Part shown: one piece after another, positions 8,061-16,649 of the stretch
Layout: each line of letters begins with the position of its first letter
Position numbering within the stretch: the first letter of the stretch is position 1
Assembly: GCA_947487895.1 (NCBI GenBank)
Contig: CANKYF010000011.1
Coordinates: 1-64,000 of the forward strand
DNA from: an uncultured Flavobacteriaceae bacterium
GTDB taxonomy: Bacteria; Bacteroidota; Bacteroidia; Flavobacteriales; Flavobacteriaceae
Reading direction: 5' to 3'
Length of the DNA: 64,000 nt
Made by a program: the position numbers and the translations under genes
Notes under the pieces: model-generated
What the model was told of the DNA's origin: nothing
Databases searched by the model: none
The model's input: the letters and a program-made list of their open reading frames with translations, nothing else

Positions 8061-8588
8061 TTACAGTATTCTGAGAGATTTAATAATGTCTTTTAAGGCT
8101 TTGTAGGCTTGTGTTTTAATTTTTTTAACCGTACCTACTGTAATGCCCATATTATTAGCAATCTCAGAATTCTTAAAGCCTTTTAAAGTAAACCGAATCA
8201 CCTCAGCACGCCTTGGAGAAAGTTTTTCTATAGCTTTGTATAGTGTATTTGCAGTGTCTATTGTTAGCGTTTCTAGGTGTATTATGGCTTCATCTTTCAA
8301 AAGAGGCAGTGTGTTTTCTATATGCTTATCTACAACTTTTTCATGTTTTAAAATATTGTAGCATTTGTTTTTTGTGACTTTATAGAGGTAAGAACGTAAT
8401 GCTTTTTCATTATTAAATGTCATATTACTTTTCCATAATAAGACAAATACATCTTGAACTGTGTCTTCACAAGCAGAACGATTTTCTATATAATTAAGAG
8501 CAAAAACTACTAATGGTTTATAATATGCCTCAAAAATAACTTTAAAGCTATTTTTGTTCTTAATATCTATTTTACCATTAATTTCCAT
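8061..8588 (-). CDS. ECF sigma-70 factor (Bacteroidota expansion family)
   Basis: A 175-residue ECF sigma factor. Region 2 spans about residues 15-80 (FEAYYKPLVVFALNYI, EDTVQDVFVLLWKS) and region 4 about 115-170, including LSPRRAEVIRFTLKGFKNSEIANNMGI and TVKKIKTQAYKALK. Such factors usually pair with a FecR anti-sigma and a SusC receptor carrying an STN domain. No fecR gene is adjacent: upstream on the same strand lies a lipoprotein gene, and downstream there is no gene. It is therefore an orphan at this locus, possibly answering to a partner elsewhere such as the sigma-less FecR at 20.1 kb. Confidence 0.88.
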   Translation of the reverse strand: MEINGKIDIKNKNSFKVIFEAYYKPLVVFALNYIENRSACEDTVQDVFVLLWKSNMTFNNEKALRSYLYKVTKNKCYNILKHEKVVDKHIENTLPLLKDEAIIHLETLTIDTANTLYKAIEKLSPRRAEVIRFTLKGFKNSEIANNMGITVGTVKKIKTQAYKALKDIIKSLRIL

Positions 8589-8599
8589 AGCATACTAAT

Positions 8600-8643
8600 A
8601 CGCATACACACACTATTTTGGTAAAAATCAAAATAGCATGCGT
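8600..8643. promoter_or_regulatory. Interrupted dyad upstream of the orphan ECF sigma gene
   Basis: CTATTTTG (8613-8620) and CAAAATAG (8629-8636) form a perfect 8-bp stem with an 8-nt loop, extended on the outside by ACGCAT (8600-8605) and ATGCGT (8638-8643). It lies 12 bp upstream of the leftward sigma start, so it could be an operator or a 5'-leader hairpin. Confidence 0.4.
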
Positions 8644-8764
8644 ATAGGTATTGTTTTACACGATAATCGAGATTTAAATGTTCCAGAGCTTGTCTCGAAA
8701 CTTAAAGAAGGTTATTTTTAATGTCTCATGAGTTTGCCCCGAGGTAATTAATTTGTTCTAAAAT

Positions 8765-9541
8765 TTACAGTACTTCGAAAATAATGGTTTCTTCTTCAGT
8801 GAAAGCACCATTATCAAAAGTGTAAGTTATGGTTGCAACTATAGTACCCTCAAACATATCATAAGTACCTACACCAGAAATTTCAAAATTAAAGAAAGGA
8901 GGGAAGCATTCATGTAATCGTTGTTCTATACGTATTTCACCTATTTCTTCAGGAGCTCCTGGAAATGGTGTAAGAATAAAATCTACATCTTGTTGAAACA
9001 TACATCCTCTTAAAAACATATCTTCAGAACGTAGTGTTACTGTTGCACAGCTGCTATCTGTTGATAAGGTTGTTGCCATGTTTACTGGTCCTTGACCAGG
9101 AGGTAAATCCTGTGACGTAATAAGGAATGTTTTGTTATCAAAGAAAGAAACATCTAAGTTGTTACATACAGGTCCACTAGCAACATTTATTGTAACATTA
9201 GAAGTTTTTATAACTTCATCTTTACCCACAGACACTTCTATATCTATTACAGGTGTGTTAATAGCATCAATAAGTGTTTCGTCATTCACTGTTATTTGAC
9301 CATAATCTGGATCTATAGCAAAAGCATCTACTGGATTCTGATTGATTATGTTATAAGAAAGACTGCCTTTGTTAGACCTTGCCAGGACTGTAACAATAGT
9401 GTCTCCTGTTTTTACATTATCTCGTATGTCTACTGTGTAATCTTGGGTGTTTACTATTGTTGGCTTATCAACTTCATCATTAGTACAAGATATCATGATA
9501 GTAATTAAACTCAACAAAGTTATATATATGATATTTTTCAT
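8765..9541 (-). CDS. Secreted lipoprotein with a cadherin-like domain
   Basis: A 258-residue protein with a lipoprotein signal ending in the lipobox ITIMISC, so it is probably anchored in the outer membrane. Residues about 33-125 look like a cadherin/Ig-type repeat (DPDYGQITVND is the usual core). The remaining 130 residues are a beta-rich domain with four cysteines that I do not recognise. It lies 17 bp downstream of susD and belongs to the leftward susCD operon, a position usually taken by a surface glycan- or peptide-binding lipoprotein. The ligand is unknown. Confidence 0.7.
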   Translation of the reverse strand: MKNIIYITLLSLITIMISCTNDEVDKPTIVNTQDYTVDIRDNVKTGDTIVTVLARSNKGSLSYNIINQNPVDAFAIDPDYGQITVNDETLIDAINTPVIDIEVSVGKDEVIKTSNVTINVASGPVCNNLDVSFFDNKTFLITSQDLPPGQGPVNMATTLSTDSSCATVTLRSEDMFLRGCMFQQDVDFILTPFPGAPEEIGEIRIEQRLHECFPPFFNFEISGVGTYDMFEGTIVATITYTFDNGAFTEEETIIFEVL

Positions 9542-9558
9542 TTTAATTTAGTATTTAA

Positions 9559-10965
9559 TTAATCTCTCGGGTTTTGTTCTATTTCAGGATTTAGCAAAAT
9601 ATATTTACTAGCAATTGGCAACGCCCAATTTTTGCTATTAGGATTAAGCATAGCGGTATTACCTCTAAGTGTATGCGTTACTGATATGTTATCATTATCA
9701 TGTAGATTATAACGTTTAATATCGAAAGTACGTTCTCCATTTCCAGGTAACTCTCTTCTTCTCTCATCTTTAACATATTGTATCAGTTCATTTTGATCGG
9801 TAATGTTTATAGGCGTATAAAGCGGAGCTAAAAAACGACTTTCACGAAGTGTATTAATATCGTTATTAGCCTCAGTAATATTATTTAACCTAGCATGGCA
9901 CTCTGCACGCATTAAATATAAATCTGGTGTATTGATACCTTTGGAAAAGTTAGAATTAATGAATTTAGCAATCATTAATGGGGTGTCTACAGTGAGACCT
10001 AGAGGAGTACTACTTGCAGGTACATACCAATCACTTCTCAAATCGCCAAACTCGTAGAGGTTTAAGAGTTCTTGGGAAGGAAATAGAAAATGGAAGTCTT
10101 GCTTGTGCCAAACAATTTCTGGATCTAAAACTGGACGCGGAAGTAATCTGGCACCAGATTGGAAATCAAAATCATCATCAAAAATATTTCTAAGATCATT
10201 TTTAAGATTAATGGCATTTGTTAGAGCGGTAAGTGCCAAATCATATTTTCCTTGGTAGATATAAATTTTTGCCAAAAAGCCATAAGCACCTGCTTTAGAT
10301 GGCCTGTGTGTTAAATTCAAATCTTGTACATCATCAAGCTGATCTATACTACTGGTAACATCATTTAATATAAGGTCGTACACTTGTTGTACATTGGCTC
10401 TTGTTAAATCTATATCTTCTAGACCAGAACCTTCTCGTATAGGCACTCCTAGATCTGTGGTTGCGGTACTTTCATTGTAATGAAGCCCATAGAGATTTAC
10501 TAAATTAAAATAGGCATATGCTCTATGTAATTTTGCTTCTGCAATGAGTTTTGCAGCTTCATTAGCGTCTGCTTTATCTGTGATTTCTAAAAGACCATCT
10601 AAAATAATGTTTGTAGTTAAAATAAGGTTGTAATAGCCTTCCCATGAAGCATCATCATTTGGTGAGGGGAAAATTTGCTCTTGGAAAAGATAGGTGTTAA
10701 TCTCAGATTGAGCAAAGCCAAAATCATCTGCTAGTTCATCTGTAATTTCTATGTCACCTGCTTGAAAGATGTTTAGGCTATGTTTTAGAGTAACTCCAAA
10801 TGATTCTCCTCCAGAAGAAGCATTATCTAATAACAGCCTAAAATCTTCAATAGTCTGAGGTATTAAAATACCCTTTGGTTTAATGTCTAGGTATTCTTCT
10901 CTTGAACATGATGTTACAATAAATATCAAAAAGATTAATCCTATTTTATAATATTTTGTTTTCAT
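9559..10965 (-). CDS. susD: SusD/RagB-family outer-membrane lipoprotein
   Basis: A 468-residue SusD homologue. The lipobox is FIVTSC, followed by the usual REEYLDIKPKG start and the SusD-like N-terminal domain (TIEDFRLLLDNA). TPR-like helices occur at about 135-260 (EAKLHRAYAYFNLVNLYG, KAGAYGFLAKIYIYQGKYDLA). The C-terminal RagB portion includes PDLYLMRAECHARLNN and DERRRELPGNGERTFDIKRY. SusD proteins cap the SusC channel and bind the substrate at the cell surface. It lies 10 bp after the SusC gene. No enzyme genes adjoin it, so the substrate cannot be read from context. Confidence 0.93.
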   Translation of the reverse strand: MKTKYYKIGLIFLIFIVTSCSREEYLDIKPKGILIPQTIEDFRLLLDNASSGGESFGVTLKHSLNIFQAGDIEITDELADDFGFAQSEINTYLFQEQIFPSPNDDASWEGYYNLILTTNIILDGLLEITDKADANEAAKLIAEAKLHRAYAYFNLVNLYGLHYNESTATTDLGVPIREGSGLEDIDLTRANVQQVYDLILNDVTSSIDQLDDVQDLNLTHRPSKAGAYGFLAKIYIYQGKYDLALTALTNAINLKNDLRNIFDDDFDFQSGARLLPRPVLDPEIVWHKQDFHFLFPSQELLNLYEFGDLRSDWYVPASSTPLGLTVDTPLMIAKFINSNFSKGINTPDLYLMRAECHARLNNITEANNDINTLRESRFLAPLYTPINITDQNELIQYVKDERRRELPGNGERTFDIKRYNLHDNDNISVTHTLRGNTAMLNPNSKNWALPIASKYILLNPEIEQNPRD

Positions 10966-10975
10966 AATTCTTTAT

Positions 10976-13900
10976 TTAAAATGATGCTGAAATATTTAGT
11001 GTATATGTTGGAAGTAAAGGAAATACTGGGTTTCTAGGGTCAATATTCCATTTGTTAAATGTCCATACTGCAGCATTATCAACTTGTAAACCAACACGAA
11101 AGCTTCTTATTTTTAATGCGTTATTTACAGCTCGTGGGAAATCGTAACCAAAATTTATTTGTCTTAACCTAATTGAAGTTGCAGTGTCTACAAAACGATC
11201 AGATTGTGAGTATTGCTGATAACCAGGTTGAAAAGTATCAAAAGAATCAACAATAAACGCAGGTACATCGGTATGGTTTTCATCTCCTTGTTGTTGCCAA
11301 CGATTATTAAAGTCTGCAGGTACATTTACATAAGGTAAAGAGCCTTGAATATAGTGGTTTTCTGGTGAATTGAACCGGAACACATGACCAGCTTCAAACG
11401 ATGTTAAAAGTCTAAGATAGAAAGATTTGTATTTTATATTATTTATCCAAGAACCAAAAAATCGAGGTTCTAAAACACCTTCTTGAACAAGTGCAGAAAC
11501 ATCTTGAATAGGTGTAGTGTAGTCTGCAATATTATTATCATCATCAATAAATTGAGGTCTACCGTCTCTATCTAAACCTGCATAGTTGTAACTATATAAA
11601 GTTCTAATTGGAGAGCCTACTTCTAGTGCTCCACCTCCAGTAAAAATTGATGGGAATGAAGGTGTTATACCTGATTTTTTAATTCTATTAACGTTATGAC
11701 TAAATACTGCATTAGTAGTATAGGCAAATGTACCATTATCAACTACGTTTACCCCTAATTGTATGTCTACCCCTTTGTTAGAAATAGAACCGAAATTAAG
11801 TAAAAATGATGTTGTACCTAGGGTAGCATTTATATCTGCTGAGGTTAGGGCATCTACTGTTAATCTATTATAATATTCTACACTACCATTTACCTTACCA
11901 TTAAACAATCCAAAATCTAAACCTAGGTTAAACGATTTGACACGTTCCAATCGTAAATCTGGATTTGGTAAACTAGTAATTCGAGCAAAATTATTACCGG
12001 TAAAAAAATCTCTTTCTACCTGAGCTAAAGTGAAAGGAATTGCATCTCTGTTAACATTAGCATTAATACCATATGTTGCTCGTAACGCTAATAAGTTTAC
12101 AAAAGTATTGTGTAAAAAACCTTCTCGGTGTATGTTCCATTTAGCACCAAATGAATATAATGGTATGTTTCTAGTTTTATCAGAAGCACCAAATAAATTG
12201 GTGTCATCAAAACGAATACTTCCAGAAAGCACATATTTATTTAAATATGTATATGAAAGGTTTCCAAAATAAGAAAAAAATCTGTTTTCCTGTTGAAGGC
12301 CTTCGGGAGATTGAGAGGTGTTAATATTAGGGATAAATTGTGATCGCGGAAATGTAACACCAGGTTGGAGTCTTAAATTAAAAAAAGTATTTCCATTAAC
12401 ATTAGCATTGGTTAAGGTTTGATCGTTATATCCAAATTTTCTATCATTAATCAACCCGTCTATAAATGTTCTTCTAACCTCATATCCCACAAGCCCAACA
12501 AGTTCATGGTCTCCAATAAGTTTGTTATAATCAATTTGTGATCTTACAGTAAATGATCTAGAATTTGTTGATTGAATATCAAAAATACTACCTTCTGGCA
12601 ATGGGAAATCTGTGGGCGTAGTAGTTAGAAAATCTGTTTGTGTAAAGGCGTTCACCCTGTTTCTTACGGTAAAAGTGTTCTCATTATATAGTCCTCTAAA
12701 TTCATTTTGAGACCACTCGTATTGATATTTTAGTTGTGCTTTAAACGACTTAGCAAATTCATATTCTAAACCTGCTTGTAAACGCAATGCTAAATCTTTT
12801 ACTACTCTATTAGAATTATCTAATTCTTGTTTTAAATTAAATGTCCAAGGGTATAAAAAACCTAATTCTTGAGCTAATTGAGAACTTTGCGCATTGGCGC
12901 CACGAACCATAGGGATGTAATTGTTGTTATCATCTAAAATTCTACTATTGAATGGAATAGATGATAAAAAAGAACGAGGGGTTATAGGTGGATTTAATCC
13001 TCCTGTAAAACCATCAAAGGGAGCACCAGGAAGTAATTTGGCTTTAGTTTGAGAATAGTTTATACTAGCAGTAACTTTTAGCCTGTTAGTAAAATCAAAT
13101 GTTGTAGATAAATTAGCAATAATCTGGCCACTGTCATTTCCTATAATTTCTTCTTCATTTTTGTTATGAGTTAACGATGCTCTTACAGTACTTGTTTCTC
13201 CACCTGCATTCAATGCAAAGTTATATTGCTGCCATGTTGTTGGTCTTAAAAATAATTCTTTATATTCATTTCGTACATCAGTGGCTGATAATTGTTGTAA
13301 TCTAACATTAGCCTCATCTGCCGTAATATCACCACGCTGTTGCAATAATAACGTTTCCAAAACAGGGCTAAGCTGCGTAATTGATTGTTGCTCTAAATTC
13401 CCAGAAAACAAATTATCTGTGTTAAAACTTCTAAAACCAGTTCTATTAAGCAAAGAACTTTGAAAATCTAATTGGGTTTGCGAATCTCCATAATTATTGT
13501 TAAAAAGGTCTCTTTCTTGCGTATATGCTAAATTTGAAGATACATCTATAGATATCTCTTTTTTACGCGCCTTTTTACTTTCTATAATAATAACACCATT
13601 ACCTGATGCAATACCCCAAATGGCAGCTGCTGCTGCATCTTTAAGAACTGTTATGCTTTTTATGTCATTAGGATTGATGGTGCTAAAGTCACCTTCTAAT
13701 GGTACACCATCTAAAACAATTAATGCTCCGTTATTAGTACCAAAAGTGCTCAACCCTCTTACTACTAGGTTGCCATTTCGCGTTTCTCTATTTATACCAG
13801 GGATTTCAGCTTCTATTTTGTTTAATACATTTTGATTAATTTTTAAATCCAATGTTTCTTCCTTGATTTTCTCGAAAGCCCCTGTAACTCGCTCTTTGTA

Positions 13901-14578
13901 AAGGTCTTGGTAACCTGAAGAAACAATCTCTACTTCATTAAGCTCAATTGAAGATTCGTAGAGCATGACCTTAACATTATCTATGTTTTCACTCTCTATA
14001 GTTATGACAGAATCTGAAAACCCTAGATAACTAAAAATGAGTTGATCGCCAATATTAGCAGAAATTTTAAAAGAACCATTAAAATCACTGTATGTTCCTT
14101 TTTGAGTGTTAATAATAAGAATACTTACCCCAACCAATGGCGTATTATATTTGTCTATAACAATGCCACTTACCTCTACCTGTTGTGTTTTATCAAATGT
14201 TTTATTGGTTTTACTAGTGCTTTCTGTTTTAGTTTTTAATATAATTTGGCGTTTGTAAAATACATAGGTAACATTAGTTTTCTTAAAAATTTTTTCAAGC
14301 ACAGTATCTATAGGTTCGTCTACTGCTGATATAGAAACCTTTCTATTAGTATTAATCTGTTCAACACTATACAAAAACCTTAGGCCTGTTTTAACTTCTA
14401 TAATGTTTAAAACCTCTTCAATAGGGGTATTATCTACTTCTAATGTTATACGTTTTTTTTGTTCATTGCTATGTGCCTGAGAGTAAAAAAATATAAAAAG
14501 CAAACTAATCATTAGTGGCTTAGTTTTTAATTTTAAAAACGCTTTAAGCGCTTTCTTTAATTGAATCTTTTTTTTCAT
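10976..14578 (-). CDS. susC: SusC/RagA TonB-dependent receptor with STN signalling domain
   Basis: A 1200-residue receptor. After a signal/anchor sequence comes an STN domain (about 45-115, RITLEVDNTPIEEVLNIIE) that is absent from plain SusC proteins, then a carboxypeptidase-regulatory-like beta domain (about 133-210), a plug (about 225-335, with TVLKDAAAAAIWGIASGNGVIII), and the barrel to the C terminus. The STN domain contacts the FecR anti-sigma factor in trans-envelope signalling, which matches the fecR gene immediately upstream and the divergent ECF sigma gene. It imports a ligand together with the SusD downstream; the substrate is unknown. Confidence 0.95.
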   Translation of the reverse strand: MKKKIQLKKALKAFLKLKTKPLMISLLFIFFYSQAHSNEQKKRITLEVDNTPIEEVLNIIEVKTGLRFLYSVEQINTNRKVSISAVDEPIDTVLEKIFKKTNVTYVFYKRQIILKTKTESTSKTNKTFDKTQQVEVSGIVIDKYNTPLVGVSILIINTQKGTYSDFNGSFKISANIGDQLIFSYLGFSDSVITIESENIDNVKVMLYESSIELNEVEIVSSGYQDLYKERVTGAFEKIKEETLDLKINQNVLNKIEAEIPGINRETRNGNLVVRGLSTFGTNNGALIVLDGVPLEGDFSTINPNDIKSITVLKDAAAAAIWGIASGNGVIIIESKKARKKEISIDVSSNLAYTQERDLFNNNYGDSQTQLDFQSSLLNRTGFRSFNTDNLFSGNLEQQSITQLSPVLETLLLQQRGDITADEANVRLQQLSATDVRNEYKELFLRPTTWQQYNFALNAGGETSTVRASLTHNKNEEEIIGNDSGQIIANLSTTFDFTNRLKVTASINYSQTKAKLLPGAPFDGFTGGLNPPITPRSFLSSIPFNSRILDDNNNYIPMVRGANAQSSQLAQELGFLYPWTFNLKQELDNSNRVVKDLALRLQAGLEYEFAKSFKAQLKYQYEWSQNEFRGLYNENTFTVRNRVNAFTQTDFLTTTPTDFPLPEGSIFDIQSTNSRSFTVRSQIDYNKLIGDHELVGLVGYEVRRTFIDGLINDRKFGYNDQTLTNANVNGNTFFNLRLQPGVTFPRSQFIPNINTSQSPEGLQQENRFFSYFGNLSYTYLNKYVLSGSIRFDDTNLFGASDKTRNIPLYSFGAKWNIHREGFLHNTFVNLLALRATYGINANVNRDAIPFTLAQVERDFFTGNNFARITSLPNPDLRLERVKSFNLGLDFGLFNGKVNGSVEYYNRLTVDALTSADINATLGTTSFLLNFGSISNKGVDIQLGVNVVDNGTFAYTTNAVFSHNVNRIKKSGITPSFPSIFTGGGALEVGSPIRTLYSYNYAGLDRDGRPQFIDDDNNIADYTTPIQDVSALVQEGVLEPRFFGSWINNIKYKSFYLRLLTSFEAGHVFRFNSPENHYIQGSLPYVNVPADFNNRWQQQGDENHTDVPAFIVDSFDTFQPGYQQYSQSDRFVDTATSIRLRQINFGYDFPRAVNNALKIRSFRVGLQVDNAAVWTFNKWNIDPRNPVFPLLPTYTLNISASF

Positions 14579-14652
14579 TTTGGTTAATTAAATTTTTAGT
14601 TCTTAAAATTTCAAGATTGCTAAAACGAATCTTAACTTGGGTGACACTTTAT

Positions 14653-15804
14653 TTAGTCTTCAATTACTATTGTTTTTCCATCTATTATATATTTAAATTC
14701 GTAGTTATCACTAAAAGATTTTATAATTTCTTCTATAGTTTCTTCTTTAAAATGTGCTGTAAATTTTTTAGTGTTTAGTTTTTTGTTTTTGTTGATTATA
14801 ATAACATTATATTGACGTTCAAGTCTTTTAGAAATGGTTGAAAAGTCAGTTTTCTTAAAAATTAATCGACCGTTTAACCATGCAATATGAGGTGTTACAT
14901 CTACTTCTTTTTTGTCTATAGTATGGTCTAACTTATGCCATGAGGCTTGTTCATTTGGTACTAATAAAAGTTGTTTTTCAGGATGCTCATTTTCAAATAC
15001 TTTTACTGATCCCTCGACCAATGTGGTCTTAATTACTTGGTCTTCTTGATAAGACGACACATTAAATTGAGTACCTAAAACTTCAACATTCATAGTGCCT
15101 GTATTTACAAAAAACCGTTGTCCATTATTTTTTACAACATCAAAAAACGCTTCTCCATTTAAAAAGACTTCCCTGTGTTCATTCTCTATGAAAGATACTG
15201 GGTATTTTAACTCACTTCCAGCATTTAAGTGTACTAGCGTACCATCTGAAAGCTCAATTTTAAAGCGTTGCCCATAAGGCACTTTTAAAGTGTTGTAAAC
15301 AAGCGTATTGGTCTTTGTTGTGGCGTTGTAATGTAATTTATCTTGGTTTACTATACCTTGTATACCATTAGCAACAACAATAGCACTTTCTTTTTGCGAA
15401 GTTTTAAGTAATTGCTTGCTACCGTCATTTAGAATTAACTCTATAGCTTCTAAAGGCTCTTTATCAGCGACCATAACTGAGTTTATATTTGATTGCCAAT
15501 TGAAGTACGAAAACGCTACTCCTATTACTATAGCTGCTGCTGCTGCATATTTAGCAATTGGTTTTAAAGAAAATACTTTCCTATCTTGTTTGAACTTAAT
15601 TTGTGTTAAGCTTTTTTCTAGGTGTTTTTCTGCATCAAAATACTTGCCTTTAGTTTTATTTAAATAATTGGTTTTTGCCAATTCTTTAAAAACTTGAGCA
15701 TGCTCTGATTTTTTCAAAAGCTTATCCAAAGCATCGAATTCTTGCTCAGAAATAGTATTGTTAAAATACTTTTCAATTAATGATATTAATGTTTTATTTT
15801 CCAT
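14653..15804 (-). CDS. FecR-family anti-sigma factor
   Basis: A 383-residue inner-membrane anti-sigma factor. The cytoplasmic N-terminal part (1-80) precedes one transmembrane helix at about 88-105 (YAAAAAIVIGVAFSYF). The FecR domain (about 175-270) contains GTLVHLNAGSELKYPV, GEAFFDV and VEVLGTQFNVSSY. The C-terminal DUF4974-type domain matches the STN domain of the receptor. It is divergent from the ECF sigma gene with about 110-150 bp between them and is followed by susC, the classic cell-surface signalling arrangement. It would hold the sigma factor until the receptor binds ligand. Confidence 0.93.
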   Translation of the reverse strand: MENKTLISLIEKYFNNTISEQEFDALDKLLKKSEHAQVFKELAKTNYLNKTKGKYFDAEKHLEKSLTQIKFKQDRKVFSLKPIAKYAAAAAIVIGVAFSYFNWQSNINSVMVADKEPLEAIELILNDGSKQLLKTSQKESAIVVANGIQGIVNQDKLHYNATTKTNTLVYNTLKVPYGQRFKIELSDGTLVHLNAGSELKYPVSFIENEHREVFLNGEAFFDVVKNNGQRFFVNTGTMNVEVLGTQFNVSSYQEDQVIKTTLVEGSVKVFENEHPEKQLLLVPNEQASWHKLDHTIDKKEVDVTPHIAWLNGRLIFKKTDFSTISKRLERQYNVIIINKNKKLNTKKFTAHFKEETIEEIIKSFSDNYEFKYIIDGKTIVIED

Positions 15805-15954
15805 ATTATTTGAGTACTCTTTTTATTAAGACTATAGGGAAGTATAAAACACTCACTCATTTTTTATTTTTTTTAAATTAACTTAATAACATATTGTGTT
15901 TTAAAGTTTTAGATGATTGATTATTTTCGTATTTTAGTGCCTGTATTGCTATAT

Positions 15955-16548
15955 ATGAACAAAATACAATCTCATAAAACTTTACTGGCATTAAAAAAAG
16001 GGGATAAGGATGCCTTTGCACTCATATACTTAGATTTTTTTGATAAGCTTAGTAAATATGTATACACATTATCTGATGATGAGCATTTAGCACAAGACAT
16101 TGCACAAGATGTTTTAATGACTTTATGGCATAGACGAAAAGTCTTATTCATAAAAACTTCCTTAAATGCTTATTTGTATAAAAATGCGTATCACAATTTT
16201 ACGGATTACTACAAGAAAAAGAAGCGTGAAAAATCGTTAGTTACTACTTTACAAATAGAAGCTATACAAGAACTTGAAATGGAAAACGAAAGCGTTTATA
16301 GTAGTGAGAAATTAAAGTTATTACTAGAAATCATAGATAGACTTCCTGAAAAAAGAAAAGAGATTTTTATACTTCATAAATTACGTAATTACCATCATAA
16401 AGAAATTGCAGAAATGCTAAACATTTCGGTACGTACCGTAGAAAACCAAATAAGTAGAGCCCTTGCTTCAATAAGAAAAGAGATAGCCAACAACTCTTCA
16501 AAATCAGAATTGTTAAGTTTGTTTGTTACTATTTTTTTAGATCCTTAA
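15955..16548 (+). CDS. ECF sigma-70 factor paired with the divergent fecR
   Basis: An ECF sigma factor of about 197 residues. I chose the ATG at 15955 (MNKIQSHKTLLALKKGD) over the ORF start at 15913, because family members begin a few residues before the LKKGD box and the extra 14 residues are hydrophobic and atypical. Region 2 contains LAQDIAQDVLMTLWHRR. Region 4 contains LPEKRKEIFILHKLRNYHHKEIAEMLNISVRTVENQISRAL. With the divergent fecR-susC-susD cluster it forms a trans-envelope signalling unit. A shared hairpin separates it from the convergent GldG-like gene. Confidence 0.9.
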   Translation: MNKIQSHKTLLALKKGDKDAFALIYLDFFDKLSKYVYTLSDDEHLAQDIAQDVLMTLWHRRKVLFIKTSLNAYLYKNAYHNFTDYYKKKKREKSLVTTLQIEAIQELEMENESVYSSEKLKLLLEIIDRLPEKRKEIFILHKLRNYHHKEIAEMLNISVRTVENQISRALASIRKEIANNSSKSELLSLFVTIFLDP

Positions 16549-16578
16549 ATTATTGAGTTTTTTTAAGACTTTAAAAAA

Positions 16579-16617
16579 AGAAAAGACGCAATCTTAAAAA
16601 AAGATTACGCCTTTTGT
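16579..16617. terminator. Bidirectional terminator between convergent genes
   Basis: AAAAGACGCAATCTT pairs with AAGATTACGCCTTTT (two mismatches) across a short A-rich loop, with T runs on either side on the appropriate strands. It sits between the rightward sigma gene and the leftward ABC gene. Confidence 0.6.
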
Positions 16618-16649
16618 AACTAGTGACTAACTAATTCAAATAAATATTG

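Noticed and set aside
8638-8721. 27-codon ORF MRIGIVLHDN... upstream of the orphan sigma gene
   Set aside because: Too short, overlaps the dyad and lacks a leader; probably chance.
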